In this document: piece by piece, positions 26,133 through 33,412 of the stretch
How the letters are laid out: every line of letters starts with the position of its first letter
Position numbering within the stretch: position 1 is the first letter of the stretch
From: a gamma proteobacterium symbiont of Stewartia floridana
GTDB taxonomy: Bacteria; Pseudomonadota; Gammaproteobacteria; Chromatiales; Chromatiaceae
Direction of reading: 5' to 3'
DNA: 64,000 nt
Assembly: GCA_003676145.1 (NCBI GenBank)
Contig: NAUB01000016.1
Location: 1 to 64,000 of the forward strand
The notes under the pieces: model-generated
What the model saw: only the letters and a program-made list of their open reading frames with translations
Told to the model about the DNA's origin: nothing
The model's database searches: none
Made by a program: the position numbers and the translations under genes

Positions 26133-27119
26133 ATGTCCAGTCTGTCATCACTCGATCGCCAACTGATCAACCGTTTCCAGGGCGGTGTCGACCTGTCTGA
26201 CAGACCCTTCCATCAGATGGCCAGACTAGTCGACTCGGATGAATCCGAAGTGATGAATGCGGTGCAAAGACTGCTGGACGACGGCTGGCTTTCACGATTC
26301 GGCCCCCTCTACAACGCTGAACGCCTGGGGGGAAGCCTGGCACTTGCCGCCATGGCTGCCCCTGAAGCGGTGTTTGACGATGTGGTCGAGCAAGTGAATG
26401 CTCTGCCGGAGGTGGCTCACAACTATCGACGTGACCACTGGCTGAATATGTGGTTTGTCCTGGCCACTGATTCCAATGAGAGTATGGCCAGCATTATCAG
26501 CCACATCGAAGGGATAACCGGTCTGCGGGTATACGCCTTTCCCAAACAGGAGGAGTTTTATCTCGGTCTTTGGTTCGAGATTGGAGAGGATGGCGGTTTC
26601 ACCACCCGTTCCATCCCTGCCGGCACATCTTGTGGCACTCATCATCTCGATGAGCTTGACCGTCGTATCATCGCTGAAACCCAGTCTGGTCTCCCGGTGA
26701 GTCATGATCCCTGCGAAGAGGTGGCTGATCGTATTGGTTGCTGGCCCAGCGAGGTGGTCAAGCGTATGAACGATATGCTGGGGATGGGTGTCATACGCCG
26801 AACGGGGTTGGTGCCCAACCACTACCGCCTTGGCTTTCGCGGCAACGGCATGACCGTCTGGAACATCCCGGATGAGCAGCTACGTGAGGCGGGACAGCGG
26901 TTGGGCTCACTCGACTATGTCAGCCACTGCTACTCCCGGCCTCGCCATCTACCCGACTGGCCCTACAACCTGTTTGCCATGGTGCATGGCCGGGACCGGG
27001 ATGATGTAAAGGAGAAACTGATTACGATGGGCCAGGTCCTGAAATCCTTTCACCTGGGTCACGAGGTCCTGTTCAGCACAGCGGTGCTGAAGAAGACCGG
27101 TATGCGGTTGAATCTCTAG
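26133..27119 (+). CDS. nirGH: Fused NirG-NirH siroheme decarboxylase subunit
   Basis: 328 residues, twice the length of one Nir AsnC-like subunit. Residues 1-160 are of the NirD/NirG type (LDRQLINRFQGGVDLSDRPF ... FYLGLWFEI) and residues about 172-328 are of the NirL/NirH type (LDRRIIAETQSGLPVSHDP ... HEVLFSTAVLKKTGMRL). The two halves are separated by a short linker (GFTTRSIPAGTSCGTHH). GGAG precedes the start. Fused NirDL proteins are known in some denitrifiers. Here, separate D and L genes coexist with a fused G-H. Confidence 0.85.
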   Translation: MSSLSSLDRQLINRFQGGVDLSDRPFHQMARLVDSDESEVMNAVQRLLDDGWLSRFGPLYNAERLGGSLALAAMAAPEAVFDDVVEQVNALPEVAHNYRRDHWLNMWFVLATDSNESMASIISHIEGITGLRVYAFPKQEEFYLGLWFEIGEDGGFTTRSIPAGTSCGTHHLDELDRRIIAETQSGLPVSHDPCEEVADRIGCWPSEVVKRMNDMLGMGVIRRTGLVPNHYRLGFRGNGMTVWNIPDEQLREAGQRLGSLDYVSHCYSRPRHLPDWPYNLFAMVHGRDRDDVKEKLITMGQVLKSFHLGHEVLFSTAVLKKTGMRLNL

Positions 27120-27128
27120 GAGATTACC

Positions 27129-28307
27129 ATGTTCCGAATCAGTCGCTATCTACATGCGTTACAAAAATCGCCTGAAGACGGAAATCCACAACGGCCAGTC
27201 AAATCAACAGGACCGGTGGTGATCTGGAATCTGGTACGCCGCTGCAATCTGACCTGTAAACACTGTTACGCCACTTCAGCCGACAAGGATTTTCCGGGTG
27301 AGCTGGATACGCAACAGGTCTTCGACGTAATGGATGACCTGAAGGGGTTCGGTGTTTCGGTACTGATTCTCTCCGGTGGCGAACCGCTGATGCGTCCGGA
27401 TATCTACGACATCTCAAAACGCGCCAAGTCACAGGGCTTCTATGTTGGTCTCTCCACCAACGGCACACTGATTGATGAGGACTCTATCGGCAAGATCGCA
27501 GATGTAGGATACGACTATGTAGGGATCAGCATCGACGGCTTACGCGAGACCCATGACCGTTTCCGGCGTAAGGGGGGCGCCTTCGATGAGTCTCTCCAAG
27601 GCATAAGGCTCTGCACCGAGGCCGGCCTCAAGGTGGGCTTACGCTTTACGCTGACACAAGACAATGCAGCAGAGCTTCCCGGCCTGCTGGATTTGATGGA
27701 GCGGGAGCGGATCGAGAAGTTTTATCTTTCTCATCTCAACTACGCCGGGCGCGGTTACAAGAACCGCCGTGATGATGTCCACCATCGAATGACGCGTGAA
27801 GCGATGGATTTACTTTTTGCCACCTGTTGGCAGGATGTGCAGCTGGGTAATCAGCGTGAATTTGTTACCGGTAACAACGACGCCGATGGCGTCTATCTTC
27901 TTCACTGGGTGGCCAGACATCTGCCCCAATATCATGCTCGCTTGCTGGAGATGCTCAATCGCTGGGGTGGAAATGCCAGCGGGGTCAATATTGCCAATAT
28001 CGACAACGAGGGTCGAGTACATCCGGACACCATGTGGTGGGACTATACCCTTGGTAATGTCAAAGAGAGGCCTTTCTCCGAAATATGGCAAGACACCTCA
28101 GATCCCCTGATGGCCGGACTGAAGCAACCTCAAAGGCCTTTAGAGGGGCGTTGTGCAGACTGTGGCCGACTCTCCATCTGTGGTGGTAACAGCCGGACCC
28201 GGGCCTGGAGAATGACCGCTAACCCCTGGTCAGAGGATCCCGGTTGCTATCTGACCGATGAGGAGATCGATCTAAAATCCAAACCCGCCACATTGGCGGC
28301 CTGTTGA
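27129..28307 (+). CDS. nirJ: Heme d1 biosynthesis radical SAM protein NirJ
   Basis: 392 residues with AGGAG before the start. The radical SAM motif CNLTCKHCYA is at about residue 39, GGEP at about 85. The C-terminal SPASM-like cysteines appear as CADCGRLSICGGNSRTRAW and the later DPGCYL. NirJ removes propionate side chains of the heme d1 precursor in the cytoplasm. It is in line with the other nir genes, 9 bases after nirGH. Confidence 0.95.
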   Translation: MFRISRYLHALQKSPEDGNPQRPVKSTGPVVIWNLVRRCNLTCKHCYATSADKDFPGELDTQQVFDVMDDLKGFGVSVLILSGGEPLMRPDIYDISKRAKSQGFYVGLSTNGTLIDEDSIGKIADVGYDYVGISIDGLRETHDRFRRKGGAFDESLQGIRLCTEAGLKVGLRFTLTQDNAAELPGLLDLMERERIEKFYLSHLNYAGRGYKNRRDDVHHRMTREAMDLLFATCWQDVQLGNQREFVTGNNDADGVYLLHWVARHLPQYHARLLEMLNRWGGNASGVNIANIDNEGRVHPDTMWWDYTLGNVKERPFSEIWQDTSDPLMAGLKQPQRPLEGRCADCGRLSICGGNSRTRAWRMTANPWSEDPGCYLTDEEIDLKSKPATLAAC

Positions 28308-28329
28308 TACCATTGCACTTATCCAGACT

Positions 28330-28797
28330 ATGCAACGCTTAACTTGCTGTCTTGTCGCCTTGTTACTCCTGGTTGTAACAGGTGGACTGGTTTACAAATT
28401 CATCCTGCAGGGGGATACCGCACCGGCAAACGATGGACGTTTGGTCATCTTGATGCCAGAGGAAGAAAGGGATCTGGTGCTGGCAGAAATGCGAAGTTTT
28501 CTGGCAAGTGTCCGAGATGTCGCCGCGGCTATTGAAAAGGATGATGCCGATGCACTGGCCAAGGCGGCACGGCTTTCAGGTATGTCTGCCGGTAGAGAGA
28601 TGCCCGGATCACTGGTAGGGCGTCTGCCGATGGAATTCAAACGTCTTGGCTTCGACACCCATCGTCGGTTCGATCAGATGGCGTTGGATGCGGAACAGAT
28701 GGGCGACATGCAGTTGAGTCTTCAACAGTTGACCCAGGTATTGGACAACTGTGTCAGCTGTCATGCGACTTACCGTATCGATCGCATGGCGGAGTGA
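28330..28797 (+). CDS. Class II (cytochrome c'-type) monoheme cytochrome
   Basis: 155 residues. A hydrophobic N-terminus (about 5-24) is an anchor or signal peptide. The remainder is a four-helix bundle with the heme motif near the C-terminus, CVSCHATYR, the position seen in cytochromes c' and c-556. Cytochromes c' bind NO and can protect against it. Its place between nirJ and nirN suggests a NO-binding or electron-carrier role in nitrite respiration. Confidence 0.82.
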   Translation: MQRLTCCLVALLLLVVTGGLVYKFILQGDTAPANDGRLVILMPEEERDLVLAEMRSFLASVRDVAAAIEKDDADALAKAARLSGMSAGREMPGSLVGRLPMEFKRLGFDTHRRFDQMALDAEQMGDMQLSLQQLTQVLDNCVSCHATYRIDRMAE

Positions 28798-28801
28798 TTC
28801 A

Positions 28802-30394
28802 ATGTTGGCGAAACAAAGTTACAAGATACCGGCGGTCAGAAAGTACTCGCAGTTGATGCCGCTACTCCTTGCTTTCGCTGTTCTCGCAGCCAGTGCGGGG
28901 CAATCTGAGCTGTCAGTCGATGAACTCTACCGCACACACTGTGCTGAGTGCCACGGCGCGGACAGACTGGGGCTGACGGGCCCCGCACTGCTGCCCGAGA
29001 ACCTTCGTAGGCTACGTCAAAAAAAGGCATTGAAGACCATTTCAGAAGGACGTGCCGCGACCCAAATGCCTCCCTTCAGCACACGTCTGAGCCACGATCA
29101 GATCCAGACGCTGGTGGAGTATGTCTATACCCCGCTCGAAAATATCCCTGAGTGGGGAATGCAACAGATTGCCGCCAGCCGAATCGAGCACCATGTTCAT
29201 GGCAGCCTACCGGACAAGCCGCTCTACGAGGCCGATATCGACAATCTTTTTGTGGTGGTGGAACTGGGAGATCATCACGCGACCCTGTTGAATGGTGACA
29301 CCTTTACCCCGATTCACCGCTTCCAGACCCGTTTCGCTCTTCATGGTGGTCCCAAGTATGCAGAGGGAGGTCGCTACGTCTACTTTGCCTCCCGCGATGG
29401 CTGGATCAGTAAATTCGACACCTTCAACCTCAGTTACACGGCAGAGGTGAGAGCGGGCATTAATACAAGGAACCTGGCTGTTTCACATGACGGTCGCTTC
29501 GTCATGGTGGCCAACTACCTGCCCCACACACTGGTGGTCTTGGATGCAAGGGATCTAAAGCCATTGAAAGTGATACCTGTGGAAGATGAAAAGGGCAAGA
29601 GTTCCAGAGTCAGCGCAGTCTATACCGCGGACCCCCGCTCATCCTTCATTGCCGCGATGAAGGATATCCCTCAGGTTTGGGAGATCAGTTATGAGATACC
29701 GCCGCCGAAAGGGTTCGGGCAATGGATTCATGACTATCGGGAGGATTCAGGGGAGATGGGAGTGACCGAAGCCTTTCCGGTCCGGCGAATCCGGACCCGG
29801 GACTATCTCGACGATTTTTTTATCAATCAGGACTACACGCAGATTGCCGGCACGGCACGCGACGGCAAGGGACAGGTGGTAGATCTCGATCTGGGGCGCG
29901 CAATCGGGGCCTTGAACCTTCCCGGCATGCCCCATCTCAGCTCAGGCATTACCTGGCGCATCGCCGAACGCCCGGTGATGGCTACACCCAATATCAAAGC
30001 CGGCAAGGTGACAGTGCTCGATACTGACACTTGGCAGGTGATCAAGGAGATTCCAACCCTTGGGCCTGGCTTCTTCATGCGCAGTCACGAGAAGAATCCC
30101 TTCGCCTGGGTGGATGTCTTCTTCGGTGAGCACAAGGACGCCATGCACGTGATCGATAAACAGAGCCTGGAAGTGGTCAAGACGCTCTATCCGGCACCGG
30201 GAAAGACCTCAGCTCATGTGGAATTCACCAAGGATGGACGTTACGCACTGGTCAGTGTGTGGGATCAGGAGGGTGCCTTGGTTATCTATGATGCTCACAC
30301 CCTTGAGGAGGTCAAGCGGCTGCCGATGAAGAAACCGTCCGGTAAGTACAACGTATACAACAAGTTGACCCGTTCTTCAGGGACCAGCCATTGA
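28802..30394 (+). CDS. nirN: Cytochrome NirN (NirS-like dihydro-heme d1 dehydrogenase)
   Basis: 530 residues from the ATG at 28802. A signal peptide (LLLAFAVLAASA) is followed by a cytochrome c domain with CAECHG at about residue 44 and an eight-bladed d1-type propeller. The sequence is NirS-like but distinct, and it sits within the biogenesis cluster, as NirN does. NirN oxidises dihydro-heme d1 and hands heme d1 to NirS. True NirS is encoded at 36345-37994. Confidence 0.88.
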   Translation: MLAKQSYKIPAVRKYSQLMPLLLAFAVLAASAGQSELSVDELYRTHCAECHGADRLGLTGPALLPENLRRLRQKKALKTISEGRAATQMPPFSTRLSHDQIQTLVEYVYTPLENIPEWGMQQIAASRIEHHVHGSLPDKPLYEADIDNLFVVVELGDHHATLLNGDTFTPIHRFQTRFALHGGPKYAEGGRYVYFASRDGWISKFDTFNLSYTAEVRAGINTRNLAVSHDGRFVMVANYLPHTLVVLDARDLKPLKVIPVEDEKGKSSRVSAVYTADPRSSFIAAMKDIPQVWEISYEIPPPKGFGQWIHDYREDSGEMGVTEAFPVRRIRTRDYLDDFFINQDYTQIAGTARDGKGQVVDLDLGRAIGALNLPGMPHLSSGITWRIAERPVMATPNIKAGKVTVLDTDTWQVIKEIPTLGPGFFMRSHEKNPFAWVDVFFGEHKDAMHVIDKQSLEVVKTLYPAPGKTSAHVEFTKDGRYALVSVWDQEGALVIYDAHTLEEVKRLPMKKPSGKYNVYNKLTRSSGTSH

Positions 30395-30410
30395 ACAAGG
30401 TGCATATGGA

Positions 30411-30959
30411 ATGGAAATGAAACCCCTTGCCAGGCTCATTGCGGTGGGTCTCCTATTCTGGTTCACACAAGGTCGGGCGGAGACGCTGACGCTTTCTGTC
30501 GACGCCATCAAAGTGGAAGACGGTGATACGCTTAAGGTCACAGTGGCAGTCGGTATCAAGCGGGTACAATTAATCGGAATCGATGCGCCGGAGGATACTG
30601 AAAATCCTAAATTCGCTGCAGATAGAAAGCGCACTGGCCTCTCCCAGGAGACCTTGCTCTCGCTAGGTATCATTGCCACCGGTCATCTGAAGAAACAACT
30701 CGCTGCAGGTGACGAGTACCAGCTCAGATGGGAATCGGATAAGCCCGACAAGTACGGACGGCTACCGGGGGAGTTGTTCACACCGTCCGGAGTCTCGATT
30801 AACACGCGAATGGTTGAAGAGGGTTATGCCGTTGCATTGCCAGGGGTATCGTCAACGCTTCAATCCGTGCAACGACAGGCCGAGAGCGATCACAGAGGAC
30901 TTTGGGGACTGCTGGCGAAACCTACCCGACTTTGGGCTGGGTCCTACAGTTCAGACTGA
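30411..30959 (+). CDS. Secreted staphylococcal-nuclease-like protein
   Basis: 182 residues with a signal peptide (LIAVGLLFWFTQGRA). SNase-fold motifs: VEDGDTLKV, the active-site RVQLIGIDAPE (Arg and Asp), SDKPDKYGRLPGELF and NTRMVEEGYA, then an RGLWG end. It would cleave DNA or RNA outside the cytoplasm. It is the last rightward gene of the nir run; the connection to denitrification is not obvious. Confidence 0.85.
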   Translation: MEMKPLARLIAVGLLFWFTQGRAETLTLSVDAIKVEDGDTLKVTVAVGIKRVQLIGIDAPEDTENPKFAADRKRTGLSQETLLSLGIIATGHLKKQLAAGDEYQLRWESDKPDKYGRLPGELFTPSGVSINTRMVEEGYAVALPGVSSTLQSVQRQAESDHRGLWGLLAKPTRLWAGSYSSD

Positions 30960-30987
30960 ACCCTCACAGCCTGATACCGGTGAATAC

Positions 30988-31004
30988 CCGCCCTTTGAGG
31001 GCGG
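30988..31004. terminator. Hairpin between convergent transcripts
   Basis: CCGCCCT-TTG-AGGGCGG is a perfect 7-pair stem between the ends of the nuclease and peroxidase genes. There is no proper T tract on either side, so it is a weak or Rho-assisted terminator candidate. Confidence 0.4.
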
Positions 31005-31022
31005 TGAAGTAAGGTTTCAAGT

Positions 31023-32024
31023 TTACTGGCTCGTGGTGGCTGTGGGTTCAAAGTCCTTACCGGTCAACGCGTGAAGAAAGGCGGTGACAGCATTAGCGTC
31101 CTGAGCTTTGAGTTCGGTGTCGAGCTGAATTCGCGCCATGATTTTCACTACCTCAGAGAGTTCCTTTCCCGAACCATCATGAAACCAGGGACCGGTGATC
31201 GCCACATTGCGTAGTGAGGCTACTTTGAAAACCATGCGGTCGGCCTCTAAACCGGTCACCCGAAAGCGCCCGGGGTCTTCCGTATTATGAAATTCAGCGT
31301 GCACACCGAGTTTCTCCAATAAGGTACCACCGATCATGGGACCATCATGGCAGCGCACGCAGTTATGACGAATGAAAAGAGCGAGCCCCGACTGTTCCTG
31401 ATCGGTCAAAGCCGTTTTATTTCCGAGCATGAAATCATCGAAGCGGGATTCACTGCGCAGTGTACGTTCGAACGCGGCGATAGCCCCCGCAAGATTGTCA
31501 TAGGAGAGTGGAGAGGCGTCCTCCGGAAAGGCCATTGAAAAGGCATCCGCGTAGCTCGGAATGGCGCCGAGTTTATTCACCACACTCGCTTCGTCCGGCA
31601 TGCCCATTTCTATCGGATTGAGTATCGGTTGCCGTGCCTGATCCGCCAGGTCCTTAGCGCGACCGTCCCAGAATTGAGAACTCTGCCATCCGGCGTTCAG
31701 TACCGTGGGGGTATTGCGGTCTCCGAACTCCCCGCGTGCTCCAGGTGATGTCGGAAGGCTGTCCATACCGCCTCTACCATCTCCCAGCGGATGACAGGTG
31801 GCACAGGATTGGCTGTCATTGATAGAGAGGCGGGGGTCGAAATAGAGTTCTCTCCCCAGTTCGACACGTTCCGCTGTGTCATTCTCACTGCCGGGCATGG
31901 TTTGGGGCAGTGGGGCAAAATAACGGTTGGCTTTTTTGATCAAGCGATCGGTTTTATCCGCCTGTACGCCAGCAGTGAAAAGGCACAGCATCAAGACCAC
32001 AATGTGACTGAGTTTGAGTTTCAT
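31023..32024 (-). CDS. Di-heme cytochrome c peroxidase family protein
   Basis: 333 residues with a signal peptide (HIVVLMLCLFTAGVQA) and two heme motifs, CATCH (about residue 73) and CVRCH (about 220). GRELYFDPRLSINDSQSCATCH and NTPTVLNAGW are CcpA/MauG-family phrases; GSGKELSEVVKIM is the C-terminal helix region. It reduces hydrogen peroxide in the periplasm using small cytochrome or cupredoxin donors, both of which are encoded just upstream. GGGAGGC precedes the start. Confidence 0.92.
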   Translation of the reverse strand: MKLKLSHIVVLMLCLFTAGVQADKTDRLIKKANRYFAPLPQTMPGSENDTAERVELGRELYFDPRLSINDSQSCATCHPLGDGRGGMDSLPTSPGARGEFGDRNTPTVLNAGWQSSQFWDGRAKDLADQARQPILNPIEMGMPDEASVVNKLGAIPSYADAFSMAFPEDASPLSYDNLAGAIAAFERTLRSESRFDDFMLGNKTALTDQEQSGLALFIRHNCVRCHDGPMIGGTLLEKLGVHAEFHNTEDPGRFRVTGLEADRMVFKVASLRNVAITGPWFHDGSGKELSEVVKIMARIQLDTELKAQDANAVTAFLHALTGKDFEPTATTSQ

Positions 32025-32071
32025 TTTCTAGCCTCCCAGGGCTGGAGGAGTGCGCATTAACAGCCCTAACT

Positions 32072-32917
32072 TCAATCAAACAGAAAGGATCGGGTATCGC
32101 TCAATGAGCGGTGTACGCCGTGACACCTGGCACAGATAACGACAGCGGCCTCACCCAGTTTTCTGCCGGTCATTTTGGGTTGCTGTTGCATCAATGCCTC
32201 ATCCAGTTCATCGAGTGTTTTTACACTTGCATCGCCGAGAATCCGTTGACGGGGTAGTTCGTCTTTGTGACAGGAGTCACAACTCTCTGCCAGTCGATGA
32301 AGTTGCCGACGGAGCTGCTGAACAGCTTTCTGTGCGTGGCTCCATCGATCGTCCACACTGGCTATCTTGATGCGGTTGATCGTTTGGGAGAGGGCCTCCA
32401 TGTGATCGCCATATTCCTGCGGTCGGCCCTGGTCGCCAACAATCACAATCTTGCTAAAATCTGGTGAGCGATATCGCAGAGCAGCTAGCGCCCGGTACTC
32501 CCGGTGACAGTTTCGGCAGTTGCGTTGCAGCCGTGAAACTGCGCTGGCCACAGTCTTGAAATCCCCTCTTTGAGCTGCCGTTTCCAGTCGTTCGGTCTCT
32601 TCCAGCTCAACCTCATCCTGCCATTCGGGCACCATTTCCGGGAGTTTACGATAGTGTGCGGTGAACTTGATGGCCCACTTACGGGTTAACTCCAGGTCTC
32701 CTTCAGCGGCATACTCATCTACGGCCTGTAGTTCTCGCCGAAGCGCAAACATTGTGTGAAGCCAGACCTGTCTCTTGCTCTCTGGCTTGTACCACTGTGA
32801 AAGAGAGTCGGGTAGTAGCGTGAAACTGCGCTCCTGTTCGGCAACGGAGTGACAGCTCAGGGATGCCAGCAGAAGGGCGGTAATACCGACAAGCCAGAAC
32901 TGTCTATTATCGATCAT
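32072..32917 (-). CDS. Triheme periplasmic c-type cytochrome
   Basis: 281 residues with a signal peptide. Three heme motifs: CRNCHREYR (about residue 132), CDSCHKDE (about 215) and CARCHG (about 262). The first, followed by xxY/F-R after a helical bundle, is like a class II cytochrome c', and the second part repeats this helical plan, so the protein looks like two cytochrome c'-like bundles plus a short third heme tail. It is an uncommon architecture. The location after nirS and the cupredoxin implies electron transfer or NO binding in nitrite reduction. Confidence 0.8.
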   Translation of the reverse strand: MIDNRQFWLVGITALLLASLSCHSVAEQERSFTLLPDSLSQWYKPESKRQVWLHTMFALRRELQAVDEYAAEGDLELTRKWAIKFTAHYRKLPEMVPEWQDEVELEETERLETAAQRGDFKTVASAVSRLQRNCRNCHREYRALAALRYRSPDFSKIVIVGDQGRPQEYGDHMEALSQTINRIKIASVDDRWSHAQKAVQQLRRQLHRLAESCDSCHKDELPRQRILGDASVKTLDELDEALMQQQPKMTGRKLGEAAVVICARCHGVHRSLSDTRSFLFD

Positions 32918-33016
32918 GTTATCTTAGTTATCCCAACTGGGCAGAGGCATTTCGCCAACAGCTTTTTGCGGCCCAGGTGATAAGTTCGCTCGCTACCCAT
33001 CAGAAGTCAGCAGAGA

Positions 33017-33352
33017 CTACTCTACAACGTGCACCACACCTTTCATCTGGTGGCTCTCTTGGTGGGGTTCGCAGACATAGTGGTAAGTACCTGCCTTTTC
33101 GAAGGTACGTTCCCTGATATCCCCAGGAAAGAAGTAGTCGCCGGGCTCTTCGCCGAGAACTTCAAACCAGGCACTGTGATACTGGCGCTTTTCGTGGTTC
33201 TCCCAGCGCACGGTGGCGCCCACTTTGACGGTAATCTCTTCAGGTTGGAATTTGTAGTCCTTCGCAATGACTGTGACTACTTCGTCGCCGCCGGCAGTTG
33301 CCTGTTGTGCAACAAACAGCCACAGTAGCAGAATTATGCCAGATCGAAACAT
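33017..33352 (-). CDS. Plastocyanin-like cupredoxin
   Basis: 111 residues from the ATG at 33352, preceded by GGAGAG; an ATG 15 bases earlier is possible. A signal peptide (IILLLWLFVAQQATA) precedes a single cupredoxin domain. Type 1 copper ligands are the His in RQYHSAWF and the C-x2-H-x5-M set in YVCEPHQESHQMKG. A blue copper protein next to nirS is a natural electron donor to cytochrome cd1. Confidence 0.9.
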   Translation of the reverse strand: MFRSGIILLLWLFVAQQATAGGDEVVTVIAKDYKFQPEEITVKVGATVRWENHEKRQYHSAWFEVLGEEPGDYFFPGDIRERTFEKAGTYHYVCEPHQESHQMKGVVHVVE

Positions 33353-33412
33353 AATGGTTCTCTCCATTTCATGGTGGCCACTTACTATCCCTTGGTCTGG
33401 GGTAAAAGGCAG

